A DNA stretch of 10,763 nt from an uncultured Veillonellaceae bacterium. GTDB lineage: Bacteria; Bacillota; Negativicutes; Veillonellales; Dialisteraceae. The position numbers and the translations under genes are program-made. Positions 1-7,739 of this stretch are shown here, in pieces; position 1 is the first letter of the stretch, and each line of letters begins with the position of its first letter. The DNA lies in NCBI GenBank assembly GCA_958439155.1, contig CAUBUJ010000051.1, positions 1 through 10,763 of the forward strand. Direction: 5' to 3'. The notes under the pieces are model-generated. The model had not been told where the DNA came from. It made no database searches and saw nothing but the letters and a program-made list of their open reading frames with translations.

Positions 1-2
1 AG

Positions 3-671
3 ACCATCTGGCCCTGGGCGAAAACGGTCATCGTCATGGCCGTCCAGATTTTCCCTTCCATGATTGAAACCACGCCGTCGGTGGTCTATTCCGAGCTGTA
101 CAATACGACAAACCGCATGCTCGATGAAAATGCCTGGCGGATGGCAAGCTTCCTCAATGAAGCGGGCTTCCGGGCCCATTTCTTCCCGCGGGACTGCTAT
201 GGTGATATTTCCGTGCTTGTAAAAAAGCCGGAAGCCGCCTTTTCCCACGTCTTCGCCGGAAAATATGCCGGCCTTGGCACGATCGGCGTCAATCACACCC
301 TCCTCACGAAGGAATACGGCCCGCGGATCCGCCTTGTGTCGGTCATCACCGACGCGCCGCTTACGCCGAACAAGATGCAGGAAAAAGAGCTCTGTATCCG
401 CTGCGGCCTGTGCATGAGAAACTGCCCCACCAAAGCGTTCACTCCAAGGAGCGACCGGATCCAGGCGGACATGGATAAGCGGCGGTGCGCCTTGTACCAC
501 CAGCAGCTGAAAAATGAATTCCGCTATCCCTGCGGCCGGTGCGTCGCGGTCTGCCCCATCGGGGAAGACAAGAAACGCTACGGCAGGCAGTCTGTCAGCG
601 CCGAAGGGGCCGCGCACTGCCGGAATTTCGGCTCCTTAAACGCCGTGCGAGAAAGGCGGAGAAATCCCTGA
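3..671 (+). CDS. QueG-like 2x[4Fe-4S] protein, 5' partial
   Basis: The reading frame is open from the window edge (first full codon at 3), and the residues before the first ATG at 36 (TIWPWAKTVIV) resemble the lead-in strand of epoxyqueuosine-reductase-like proteins. I therefore treat the gene as cut at its 5' end rather than starting at 36. Numbering from the ATG at 36, residues 70-106 carry the DUF1730-like signature HVFAGKYAGLGTIG...RLVSVITDAPL. A ferredoxin module follows, with Cys120, 123, 126 and 130 (CIRCGLCMRNCP) and a second set, Cys151, 166, 169 and 173 (CGRCVAVCP). Two [4Fe-4S] clusters are expected. QueG itself uses cobalamin to reduce epoxyqueuosine in tRNA, but this short, divergent paralogue lies 46 bases upstream of an ABC importer and is more likely an accessory redox protein of unknown substrate. 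Family assignment is fairly sure; function is not. Confidence 0.75.
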   Translation, partial: TIWPWAKTVIVMAVQIFPSMIETTPSVVYSELYNTTNRMLDENAWRMASFLNEAGFRAHFFPRDCYGDISVLVKKPEAAFSHVFAGKYAGLGTIGVNHTLLTKEYGPRIRLVSVITDAPLTPNKMQEKELCIRCGLCMRNCPTKAFTPRSDRIQADMDKRRCALYHQQLKNEFRYPCGRCVAVCPIGEDKKRYGRQSVSAEGAAHCRNFGSLNAVRERRRNP

Positions 672-703
672 CCCTGCCCATTTGATTTGATTTTCTCATA
701 TAT

Positions 704-711
704 AAAAGGAG
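704..711 (+). promoter_or_regulatory. Ribosome binding site of the binding-lipoprotein gene
   Basis: AAAAGGAG lies six bases before the ATG at 718. It supports this start over the out-of-frame ATG at 687. The 46-base gap to the upstream gene is AT-rich, but I see no well-spaced -35/-10 pair, so co-transcription with the Fe-S gene is likely. Confidence 0.7.
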
Positions 712-717
712 ACTCTC

Positions 718-1728
718 ATGAACACAAAACGCTGGATAAAATACATCGGCATCGCCGCGGCAGCCGCTTTTTCCGCAGTCCTTTTCCTCTCTGGATGCGG
801 CGGGGAAGAAAAGAAAACCGCCGCCCTTCCGGCAGACGGAAAAGAAGTGGTGGAATTCCGCTATCCTGAATGGACCTACTACGACCTGGTGTATCTCGCG
901 GACGATCTGGGCTACTTCAAAGACGCCCACGTGAAACCGAAGTACATGGGAAAAATCGCGCCGGGCCAGTTCGTGCCGTCCCTGGTGAGCGGCAACCTGG
1001 ACGTGATCACCCGCCACACCCCGCTCATCGCCGCAGCCGTCGCCAAAGGGGCAGATATCCGCGTCATCGCCGGCGGCAGCATGTCCACGAAAGAAAATCC
1101 CCATATGAAGTACTTCGTCCGCGCGGACTCCCCCATTCATTCCGTGAAAGACCTGGCAGGAAAAACCATCGGCATGAACAGTTTCGGCGCCTGCTCGGAA
1201 TACGTGACGAAGAAATACCTCCTGGACAACGGTCTTGATCCGAAGAGTCTCAAATTCAAGACCGCACCGGATGAACAGCAGGAACTGGCCCTCGCCCGGG
1301 GCGATACCGATCTTGCCATCATCCATCCCCTCGCGTCCGGCCGCACCGCTGCCAATACGAAAGATTTCCGCATGCTCTTCAGCGACTTTGACATCGACGG
1401 CGGCGTGAGCGGCATGTGCCCCTATTCGGTGAATGGGGAATTCGCCAGAAAACACCCGGAAGCGGTGAAAGAACTGATTGCCATCCTCTCCAAGGCGGCC
1501 CAGTGGAACAACGCCCATCCGGAAGAAGCGAAGAAGCTCATGGCGAAGCGGTTCAATTTCAAACTGGAAGAAACGGAAATGTTTACCTTCTACCCGGACC
1601 AGCTGGTGCCGGAAAAGAATATTTCCTACTGGATCGAACGTCTCGAAGAAGAAGGAAAGCTGCCGAAAGGAAAGCTGAAAGCGTCCGACGTCTACACCAA
1701 CGAATACAACCCTGCTTTCAAAGCATAA
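718..1728 (+). CDS. ABC transporter substrate-binding lipoprotein (SsuA/TauA/NMT1-like)
   Basis: A 336-residue exported binding protein, the ligand receptor of the importer encoded by the next two genes. Residues 1-26 form a lipoprotein signal peptide (Lys/Arg head, Ala-rich core) with lipobox LSGC. Cys27 would be lipidated, tethering the protein to the outer face of the inner membrane. The mature part has the periplasmic-binding-protein-like II pattern of the NMT1/SsuA family: a start resembling 'Y..DLVYLADDLGYFKD', the loop 'FVPSLVSGNLDV', and the hinge segment 'HSVKDLAGKTIGMNSFG'. Family members bind sulfonates, taurine, nitrate, thiamine precursors or riboflavin. The sequence alone does not say which, and no biosynthetic or catabolic enzyme for such a ligand is beside it. 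It is 10 bases from the ATPase gene, so they form one operon. Confidence 0.9.
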   Translation: MNTKRWIKYIGIAAAAAFSAVLFLSGCGGEEKKTAALPADGKEVVEFRYPEWTYYDLVYLADDLGYFKDAHVKPKYMGKIAPGQFVPSLVSGNLDVITRHTPLIAAAVAKGADIRVIAGGSMSTKENPHMKYFVRADSPIHSVKDLAGKTIGMNSFGACSEYVTKKYLLDNGLDPKSLKFKTAPDEQQELALARGDTDLAIIHPLASGRTAANTKDFRMLFSDFDIDGGVSGMCPYSVNGEFARKHPEAVKELIAILSKAAQWNNAHPEEAKKLMAKRFNFKLEETEMFTFYPDQLVPEKNISYWIERLEEEGKLPKGKLKASDVYTNEYNPAFKA

Positions 1729-1738
1729 AGGAGGCCTC

Positions 1739-2548
1739 ATGACACAGACAAAAGTCCACGCAGAAGGCATTACAAAAACATTCACCCTCCGCCAGAAAGG
1801 ACATACAGAGACACTTTCCATCCTGCAGAATTTCTCCCTTGACATCCGGGAAGGGGAATTTCTCTCCATCCTCGGGCCCAGCGGCTGCGGCAAGTCCACC
1901 TTCCTCAACATACTCGGGGGTCTTTCCGACGCGGATGGCGGCACCATCACCATCGATGGAAAGCCTTTTGAGAAACGGAGCTTTGACCGGGGCATCGTCT
2001 TCCAGGGATATGCCCTCCTCCCATGGCGGACCATTCTGGAAAATCTGGAAATCGGCCTTGAGATCCGCCATGTCCCTGCGAGAGAGCGGCGGGAACGGGC
2101 CCGTCATTATCTCCAGCTGGTGGGACTGGAAGATTATGCCGACCAATACCCGCACCAGCTCTCCGGGGGCATGCGCCAGCGCGTAGCCATCGCCAGGGTC
2201 CTGGCGTATCAGCCGGATCTCCTCCTCATGGACGAGCCCTTCGCCGCCCTTGACGCGCAGACCCGGGAGATTCTCCAGATGGAACTGCTCCGGATCTGGG
2301 AAAAGAACCGGAAGACCATCCTTTTCATCACCCACAGCATTGATGAGGCCATCCTCCTTTCGGACCGGATCGCCCTCATGACATCCCACCCGGGAACCAT
2401 CAAAGAAATCATTCCCATTGATCTTCCCCGCCCGCGGGATGAAGCGATCCGCGACTCTGCTGCATTCTCCGAGATCCGTCATTATGCCTGGGAACAGCTG
2501 AAAGCGGAAGTGATGAAGTTCCAGGCATTCCAAAGGAGGGCCTTATGA
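1739..2548 (+). CDS. ABC transporter ATP-binding protein (SsuB/TauB-like)
   Basis: A 269-residue cytoplasmic ATPase that powers the importer. Walker A GPSGCGKST is at residues 46-54, Q-loop Gln at 89, signature LSGGMRQR at 141-148, Walker B LLLMDEPF at 161-168 and switch His at 199 (ITHS). All catalytic elements are intact. The Q-loop neighbourhood 'VFQGYALLPWRT' is typical of the nitrate/sulfonate/taurine subfamily. AAGGAGG at 1728-1734, overlapping the stop codon of the binding-protein gene, sets the start. The stop overlaps the permease start (ATGA), which suggests translational coupling. Confidence 0.93.
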   Translation: MTQTKVHAEGITKTFTLRQKGHTETLSILQNFSLDIREGEFLSILGPSGCGKSTFLNILGGLSDADGGTITIDGKPFEKRSFDRGIVFQGYALLPWRTILENLEIGLEIRHVPARERRERARHYLQLVGLEDYADQYPHQLSGGMRQRVAIARVLAYQPDLLLMDEPFAALDAQTREILQMELLRIWEKNRKTILFITHSIDEAILLSDRIALMTSHPGTIKEIIPIDLPRPRDEAIRDSAAFSEIRHYAWEQLKAEVMKFQAFQRRAL

Positions 2549-3366
2549 TATCCATCCGTTCCATTTCCTTCCCTCTCCGTGAAGAAAAAGAAGCATCCTC
2601 GTCCATCTTTTCCCTTCCGGGAAAAACCATCCTTCTCAAAGGTTCCGGTCTATTCCTGTTCTTTCTCCTCTGGGAAGCGGCGCCGCGCCTGGGCTGGATC
2701 CAGGCGACCTACCTCAGCCCGCCGTCTGAAGTCTTCGCTGCCCTCTGGGAAATGGCCCGGAGCGGGGAACTGGGAGAGCACTCCTTCTGGAGCCTCCAGC
2801 GTGTCCTGATCGGATTGGCTCTGTCTACCGCCGTCGGCATCGTTCTGGGAATTCTCATCGGCTTCTTCCGTCCTGCAGAAGCCGCTCTGAGCCTCCTCAT
2901 TCAATGCTTCCGGCAAATGTCTGCCTTTGCCCTTTTCCCGGTGTTCATCCTATTCTTCGGCCTCGGTGAGCTCTCGAAGGATCTCATCATCTTCTGGGCC
3001 TCCCTCTGGCCGGTGCTCCTCAACACAGCCGGCGGCGTCAGGAATACAGATCCTCTCCTGATCCACTCCGTACAGTCCATGGGGGCGTCGAAATCCTTTA
3101 TTTTCCGGAAAGTCATCCTCCCTGCGGCGGCGCCGGATATCCTGACCGGCATACGGCTCGGCGCTTCCTACTGCGTCATGGCCGTGGTCGCGGCCGAAAT
3201 GATCGGCGCCACCGCAGGGCTCGGGTACCTCGTAATGTATTCCCAGGAAACCTTCCACATTCCCGCCATGTACGGCGCCATTGTGTCTCTTGCTTTCCTC
3301 GGCATCGGCATCAATTACGCCCTCCATCTGCTCCAGAATCATCTGCTCCGCTGGAAAAAGCAGTAA
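2545..3366 (+). CDS. ABC transporter permease (SsuC/TauC-like)
   Basis: A 273-residue inner-membrane permease of the BPD_transp_1 family. After an unusually long polar N-terminus (about 30 residues), about six hydrophobic segments can be seen, the first near 34-43 and others near 86-107, 125-142, 146-164, 208-232 and 240-262. The cytoplasmic coupling loop that docks onto the ATPase (EAA-like motif, SMGASKSF...LPAAAPDILTGIRLG) is at residues 178-206. The partners are the two preceding genes, and the product would form a homodimeric channel. AAAGGAGGG at 2532-2540 precedes the start inside the ATPase gene. This is the last gene of the operon, followed by a hairpin terminator. Confidence 0.92.
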   Translation: MISIRSISFPLREEKEASSSIFSLPGKTILLKGSGLFLFFLLWEAAPRLGWIQATYLSPPSEVFAALWEMARSGELGEHSFWSLQRVLIGLALSTAVGIVLGILIGFFRPAEAALSLLIQCFRQMSAFALFPVFILFFGLGELSKDLIIFWASLWPVLLNTAGGVRNTDPLLIHSVQSMGASKSFIFRKVILPAAAPDILTGIRLGASYCVMAVVAAEMIGATAGLGYLVMYSQETFHIPAMYGAIVSLAFLGIGINYALHLLQNHLLRWKKQ

Positions 3367-3389
3367 GCCCTGGGGAAAACTTTTCCATC

Positions 3390-3440
3390 AAAAAGACTCG
3401 CCCGTCACTTCTATCCGTGAAATGACTGACGAGTCTTTCT
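3390..3440. terminator. Probable bidirectional intrinsic terminator
   Basis: A perfect 9-base inverted repeat, AAAGACTCG (3392-3400) and CGAGTCTTT (3430-3438), with an inner GTCA/TGAC pairing (3404-3407 with 3423-3426). It lies between the convergent permease and tolC genes. On the + strand the right arm runs into TTTCTATTTCT; on the - strand the arm is followed by five T. It could end both transcripts. No other feature is visible in the 118-base gap. Confidence 0.75.
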
Positions 3441-3484
3441 ATTTCTATGCTTTCAAAAAAAAGGAATGGATGTCCTGCGGAGAA

Positions 3485-4939
3485 TTATTTCTTCTCCCGG
3501 AGCACCGCAGGAATGCCGATGGCTTTTTCAAGCGTCGCAAGGCCCGTATTGTAATCGTAGAGAGCGGTGATGTAGTTGGTCCGGGCCGAGTTCAGATTCA
3601 GCTGGGCGTCGAGCACATCCAGGTTGATGCCCACACCGGATTTGTAGCGGACCGTGGCGATCTTGTAGGCTTCTTCCGCTTCCGCCACTGCCGCTTCGGT
3701 GGCGCGGATCTTTTCTTTCGCGGAGAGAATATTGAGGTAGTCCTGCCGCACTTCAAGGGCTACGCTTTCCCGGGCCTGGGCCAAAGTTTCTTCGGCAGAC
3801 TTCACCGCCGCGTCCGCAGAGGCCACCTTGGCTCTCGTGGCGCCGCCGTCCCAGAGGGACCAGGAAAGGCCGCCGGTGACGCTCCATCCTTCATGGTCAA
3901 AGCCGGGGAAATCTTCATCCTGCCAGTTGTAGCCGCCCCCTACGGACAGGGACGGCATGTAGCCTGCCTTGGCGGATCTGAGCTGCTCCTTTGCCGCGCC
4001 CAGTGCCGCTTCCGCCTGGGCAATTTCCCAGCGGGACGCGTCAGCCATGGCGAGGGCCTGGTCCATGGTGACCGTAAATTCCGGTTCCGGGAAATGGGTA
4101 TCTGCCGGAGTCAGTTTTGTCGACATCGGAAGACGCATAATGTTGTTCAGATTCGCTTCTGCCAGTTCCCGGGCATTCTTCGCGGAAATGTAGCTCTGCT
4201 TCGCGTTGGCCAGAGATACATTGGACGAGAGCACATCCAGCTTGGCTACAATGCCTGCGTTGTACTGCTGCTGCACGTTGGTGAGGTGGCCTGTCAGATT
4301 ATCCACCGACTCTTTGCTGACGTCTTCCAGATTGATCGCTTCGAGATACTGGTAGTAAGCGTTCGTCGCGGCAAGCTTCGTGTCCGCTTCGGAAAGGTAT
4401 ACCGCCTGCTCTGCCGCGTCCCGCTGGTACCGCGCCGCGTCAATGAGGCCTTCTACCTTGCCGCCGGTCCAGAGCACCCAGTTCGCGTTAAGACCGTTGG
4501 CGTAGCCTTCTTGAATGACATTTCTCACCGCACCGGTACGCTGATCCACGCTTTCCGCGCTTTTCCGGGAATAACCCCAGGTGTAATCAAGGGTGGGGTT
4601 CTTCGCCGCTACCGCTTCGGACACGGCCGCTTCCGCTTCTTTCAGGGAGTATTCAGAAATGCGGATATCCCGGTTGTTCTGGATGGCAGTCACCACCGCG
4701 CTGTGCAGGTCGATCTGGATCGTTTCCGCAGGAGACGCCGCTTTCGCCGCGGGGAGTTTTTCCGCCAGGAGCATATTGTCAAAATTCACAGCCTTCGCCG
4801 GATGTTCCACCGCGCGGGCCACAGTTTCCGCCGCGGACGGCGCCGGTTCTCCCTTCACCGTGTCTTTTGCCATGGCTGTTCCCGCGGAAAGAGCCATCAC
4901 AATGGCCAGTGCCAGTACGCGATATCCTGTTTTCTTCAT
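3485..4939 (-). CDS. tolC: TolC-family outer-membrane efflux protein
   Basis: A 484-residue outer-membrane channel protein of the OEP family, which trimerises into a beta-barrel plus alpha-tunnel. Residues 1-24 are a clear signal peptide (MKK, hydrophobic core, cleavage after AMA). Two long Ala/Glu/Lys-rich coiled-coil halves follow, each with an OEP repeat. The first contains 'YQYLEAINLEDVSKESVDNL' and 'YNAGIVAKLDVLSSNVSLANAK'; the second contains 'YNWQDEDFPGF', 'SWSLWDGG' and 'YKSGVGINLDVLDAQLNLNSAR'. The paired AGIVAKLDVL and SGVGINLDVL turns are the classic internal duplication. I chose the ATG at 4939 because it opens the signal peptide and has GAAGGG upstream. The in-frame ATG at 4993 would overlap mlaD and add a polar stretch before the signal. 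It is the last gene of the mla operon. No periplasmic adaptor or pump gene is next to it, so its partner is unknown. Confidence 0.92.
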   Translation of the reverse strand: MKKTGYRVLALAIVMALSAGTAMAKDTVKGEPAPSAAETVARAVEHPAKAVNFDNMLLAEKLPAAKAASPAETIQIDLHSAVVTAIQNNRDIRISEYSLKEAEAAVSEAVAAKNPTLDYTWGYSRKSAESVDQRTGAVRNVIQEGYANGLNANWVLWTGGKVEGLIDAARYQRDAAEQAVYLSEADTKLAATNAYYQYLEAINLEDVSKESVDNLTGHLTNVQQQYNAGIVAKLDVLSSNVSLANAKQSYISAKNARELAEANLNNIMRLPMSTKLTPADTHFPEPEFTVTMDQALAMADASRWEIAQAEAALGAAKEQLRSAKAGYMPSLSVGGGYNWQDEDFPGFDHEGWSVTGGLSWSLWDGGATRAKVASADAAVKSAEETLAQARESVALEVRQDYLNILSAKEKIRATEAAVAEAEEAYKIATVRYKSGVGINLDVLDAQLNLNSARTNYITALYDYNTGLATLEKAIGIPAVLREKK

Positions 4940-4970
4940 GTCTATGTCCATCCCTTCTCTTGTATTCCAA

Positions 4971-6131
4971 TCAATACTGATAGCTGAGTCCAATATAATT
5001 TCCGCCGCCCCGCCGTTTTTCCGGCTGGATGGTCTGTACCACGGCGAAGAGATCCGGCGCCACCTGCCATCCTCCTTTGAAGCGGAATGTCAGGTCATTC
5101 GGGTCATAGAGATCCCCGCCGATGCGCCACCGATCCCCATGGTACATGGCTCCGGCGCCTACCTCTCCGCGGATCATGCCGCCGTAGAAATCCCACTGGT
5201 CTTTCCTGACGCCGTACTGCCCGTTGAAGAGGGAATCCTCTCCCACCGCTTCCAGGCCAAACCGGACATAGCGGTCATCGCCGAATTTCACGGATACATT
5301 GGGAGAAAATTCTTTGTCTGTCGTATTATATAACAATTCCCCCTCCCCTGACAGGCGGAACGCGGATCCTGCGCTGGATAATTTTCCTGAGAGGCTCCGC
5401 GCCTGGAAGGAAAGTTCCTTCGCGTTTTCCGAGGTCACCGCCAGGTTGTCCAGGATGGTCCGCGCTTTCGCCCCGGCCTGTCCGTCTCCGTTAAATCCCT
5501 GGGACAGAGAGGCCAGCTGGGCATCCATCTGGGCGGTCATGCTCTGCACATGATCGGCGATCTCAATCCCCTGGGCGGTGAGCACCGCCAGATTCTGCGT
5601 CACCGCGTCCACATTGGCAAGAGTTCCCTTCACATGGTCCTGGGACGCGCGGTCTCCCACGACGGTATTCATGCCGTCCAGGAGCTTCTGCGCCGAGTCG
5701 GCGAGCTTGTCCATTTTATTCATGGCTGAGTCAAATCCGGGAGCGGCGCTGCCGTGGATGACCATCCCCTCTTCGAGGATACCGCCCTCGGCGTGGCCGT
5801 CAGCGACTTTCACATACTGGCCGCCCATGACGCTGCTGGTCTGGATGGAAAAAGCCGCATCTTTGGGAATTTCACTGCCCTCATAAAAACGGAGGGACAA
5901 AAGAGCCTCTCCTTTGTCCACCGAGACAGAATCGACCCGCCCCACTTCCACGCCGGCGTAGCGCACCGGGCTTCCGGGAGTGATGCCTTCCGCTTCCCGG
6001 AAATAACCGGTCACGTGAAATCCTTCTTTCCCAAAAAGCACCACATGGGAGAGCTGGACAATGATGACGGCGAAGGTCAGGAGTCCCGCCAGGGTAAATG
6101 CCCCTACCTTCGCTTCTGTGCTCCATTTCAT
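4971..6131 (-). CDS. mlaD: MlaD-type MCE protein with C-terminal beta-barrel domain
   Basis: A 386-residue lipid-transport protein. Residues 1-10 are cytoplasmic, about 11-32 form a transmembrane anchor, and about 38-115 form the MCE domain (GYFREAEGITPGSPVRYAGVEVGRVDSV and 'SSVMGGQYV'). Residues about 130-255 are predicted helical/coiled coil. Residues about 258-386 are rich in alternating aromatic/Gly short strands, roughly ten by eye. The C-terminus YIGLSYQY fits the Bam beta-signal pattern (polar-x-Gly-x-x-aromatic-x-aromatic). E. coli MlaD is much shorter and lacks the last two regions. The layout matches the fused MlaD reported in Veillonella parvula, thought to bridge inner and outer membranes for phospholipid traffic. 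The start overlaps the mlaF stop by 4 bases (ATGA), so the genes are coupled. tolC follows after 31 bases. Confidence 0.9.
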   Translation of the reverse strand: MKWSTEAKVGAFTLAGLLTFAVIIVQLSHVVLFGKEGFHVTGYFREAEGITPGSPVRYAGVEVGRVDSVSVDKGEALLSLRFYEGSEIPKDAAFSIQTSSVMGGQYVKVADGHAEGGILEEGMVIHGSAAPGFDSAMNKMDKLADSAQKLLDGMNTVVGDRASQDHVKGTLANVDAVTQNLAVLTAQGIEIADHVQSMTAQMDAQLASLSQGFNGDGQAGAKARTILDNLAVTSENAKELSFQARSLSGKLSSAGSAFRLSGEGELLYNTTDKEFSPNVSVKFGDDRYVRFGLEAVGEDSLFNGQYGVRKDQWDFYGGMIRGEVGAGAMYHGDRWRIGGDLYDPNDLTFRFKGGWQVAPDLFAVVQTIQPEKRRGGGNYIGLSYQY

Positions 6132-6886
6132 CGTTCTTCCCCTCCCTCTGGTCTTTCCGGCTTTTCCCAGCCGTGTACAAACTGCTGGACCCGCATGTCA
6201 CGGGACGCGTATAAATCCTGCGGCTTCCCTATGGCGAGGAATGATCCTTCATAGAGGAAAGCCATGCGGTCCGCGATTTCATTGGCTGATTTCATATCAT
6301 GAGTGACGACAATGCTCGTAGCGTGCATCTCCTCCTGGGTGCGGCGGATCAGATGACTGATCGTGGTGGACATGATCGGATCCAGCCCCGCCGTAGGCTC
6401 GTCATAGAGAATGATGGATGGATTCATCGCCGCTGCCCGGGCAAGGCTCACCCGCTTTTTCATGCCGCCGGACAAATTGGCAGGCATGAGAGATTCGATC
6501 CCGGAGAGCCCCACGAGACGGAGCTTTTCTTTTACAATCCGGCTGATCTCCTCTTCTGAAAGATGGAGGTGCTGCCGGAGGCCGAAGGCTACGTTTTCTT
6601 TCACGTTCATCGAATCGAAGAGAGCAGAATACTGGAACACCATCCCCATATGGCGCCTCTCTTCATTGAGCGCGTCTTCCGGAAGGTCAGGAATGTTTTT
6701 CCCGTCGACCATGACGGTTCCCTTGTCGGGGGGAAGGAGGCCCATAATGAGCTTTAATATGGTGGATTTCCCTGATCCGGAAGCGCCTAATATGACCATG
6801 GTTTCCCCGTCCCGCACGGACAGATTGACATCTTTTAAAATGTGCCGGGTCCCGAAGGACTTGTAAACATGCGCAAGCTCAATCAT
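6128..6886 (-). CDS. mlaF: MlaF-type ABC transporter ATPase
   Basis: A 252-residue cytoplasmic ATPase of the lipid-transport ABC core. Walker A GASGSGKST is at 34-42, Q-loop Gln at 85, signature LSGGMKKR at 138-145, Walker B IILYDEPT at 157-164 followed by AGLDP, and switch His at 196 (VTHDM). The signature with KKR and the 'YDEPTAGLDPI' wording are typical of the MlaF/Ttg2A/Mkl subfamily, which pairs with MlaE permeases. The C-terminal tail (VQQFVHGWEKPERPE) resembles the family's C-terminal extension. The ribosome site GAGGAAAG overlaps the stop codon of mlaE, so translation is likely coupled. No MlaB (STAS) gene, the regulatory partner in E. coli, is visible in the window. Confidence 0.93.
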   Translation of the reverse strand: MIELAHVYKSFGTRHILKDVNLSVRDGETMVILGASGSGKSTILKLIMGLLPPDKGTVMVDGKNIPDLPEDALNEERRHMGMVFQYSALFDSMNVKENVAFGLRQHLHLSEEEISRIVKEKLRLVGLSGIESLMPANLSGGMKKRVSLARAAAMNPSIILYDEPTAGLDPIMSTTISHLIRRTQEEMHATSIVVTHDMKSANEIADRMAFLYEGSFLAIGKPQDLYASRDMRVQQFVHGWEKPERPEGGEER

Positions 6887-6895
6887 AGGCTTTCC

Positions 6896-7660
6896 TCAAA
6901 ACAGAATGGACGACAGGAAATAATTCGCCGCGAAGAGCATGATAATGGAGTACACCACCGACTGGGTGGTGGCCCGCCCCACCCCTTCGGCGCCGGCGGT
7001 GCAGGTCATGCCCCGGTCACAGCCTACGAGGGCAACGATCATCCCGAAAAAGAGGGATTTCACCATGCCCATGTAGAGGTCTGCCGGCCCGCAGTAGATA
7101 TCGATGGAATGCATAAAGGTATAGGCGGAAATGTGATCCGTGAGAGACGCCACGATCATGCCTCCGGCAACACCGATGGCAACGCCGAATACATTGAGCA
7201 GGGGCAGCATGAGAACGCATGCCGCCAGGCGCGGCACCACCAGGTACGCCACGGGATTCACCGCCATGCACCGGAGCGCGTCGATCTGCTCGGTAACGCG
7301 CATGGTGCCGATTTCCGCGGTAATCGCCGCGCCCACCCGGCCTGCGAGCACCACCCCGCAGAGGACCGGCCCCAGTTCACGGCCCATGCCGATGGCCACA
7401 ATGGCCCCGACGGAAAAATCAGCGCCGTACTTCACCAGTTCCCCGGCGATCTGGAAGGAAAGCACCATCCCTGTAAAAAGCAGGGTCAGCGCCACGATGG
7501 GAAAGGACTTCACCCCCAGGTCATAGCACTGCCTGGCCGTCTCAGGAAGGCGGATCTTATGAAACTGGGACAGGGCAGACACGAGAAGGAGCACTACCGC
7601 GCCGAACTGGTGGAACATGCCGATGGTCTGCGCGCCGAGACTTTCCAAAAAGCCTGTCAT
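6896..7660 (-). CDS. mlaE: MlaE-type ABC lipid transporter permease
   Basis: A 254-residue inner-membrane permease. It carries the family signature at residues about 90-129 (GMGRELGPVL, AGRVGAAITAEIGTM, VTEQIDAL), the most conserved stretch of MlaE/TrnD permeases. Hydrophobic segments lie near 18-32, 52-72, 84-108, 140-172, 200-214 and 233-252. A dimer would form the channel between MlaF ATPases and the MlaD hexamer. I chose the ATG at 7660 because AAGGAGGA (rc of 7664-7671) sits just upstream. The in-frame ATG at 7702 would add a Cys/His-rich leader and falls inside a strong hairpin. First gene of mlaEFD-tolC. Confidence 0.93.
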   Translation of the reverse strand: MTGFLESLGAQTIGMFHQFGAVVLLLVSALSQFHKIRLPETARQCYDLGVKSFPIVALTLLFTGMVLSFQIAGELVKYGADFSVGAIVAIGMGRELGPVLCGVVLAGRVGAAITAEIGTMRVTEQIDALRCMAVNPVAYLVVPRLAACVLMLPLLNVFGVAIGVAGGMIVASLTDHISAYTFMHSIDIYCGPADLYMGMVKSLFFGMIVALVGCDRGMTCTAGAEGVGRATTQSVVYSIIMLFAANYFLSSILF

Positions 7661-7663
7661 AGG

Positions 7664-7671
7664 TCCTCCTT
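7664..7671 (-). promoter_or_regulatory. Ribosome binding site of mlaE
   Basis: Reverse complement reads AAGGAGGA, three bases from the ATG at 7660 (about five from the core GGAGG). It decides the start against the longer frame from 7702. Confidence 0.75.
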
Positions 7672-7686
7672 CGTGCTGCGAATGAC

Positions 7687-7726
7687 AGAAACAGAGGGGC
7701 ATCCCGCGGATAGGCCCTCTTTTTCT
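7687..7726 (-). other. Strong hairpin in the mlaE leader
   Basis: Three nested stems: AGAAA/TTTCT (7687-7691 with 7722-7726), AGAGGG/CCCTCT (7693-7698 with 7715-7720) and ATCC/GGAT (7701-7704 with 7708-7711) around a 3-base loop. It lies between the predicted transcription start and the mlaE ribosome site. It could stabilise the 5' end or regulate translation. Read on the + strand, the right arm is followed by TTTTTCT, so it might also stop antisense transcription. The fold is plain in the sequence; its role is inferred. Confidence 0.55.
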
Positions 7727-7739
7727 GGTAATTATTATT

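Noticed and set aside
595..2034. 479-residue open frame on the - strand, antisense to the binding protein and ATPase genes
   Set aside because: Same explanation: a shadow of two well-supported genes, with low-complexity Phe/Arg/His-rich translation and no family resemblance.
3281..4987. 568-residue open frame on the + strand, antisense to tolC
   Set aside because: It overlaps the whole of a convincing tolC gene, has Arg/Gly/His-rich composition without a recognisable domain, and has no ribosome site. It is open because the GC-rich tolC gene rarely uses TTA, CTA or TCA codons in that register.
7661..7702. Longer mlaE start at 7702
   Set aside because: The extra 14 residues are Cys/His-rich and unlike MlaE. 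The ATG lies within the leader hairpin, and the strong ribosome site belongs to the ATG at 7660.
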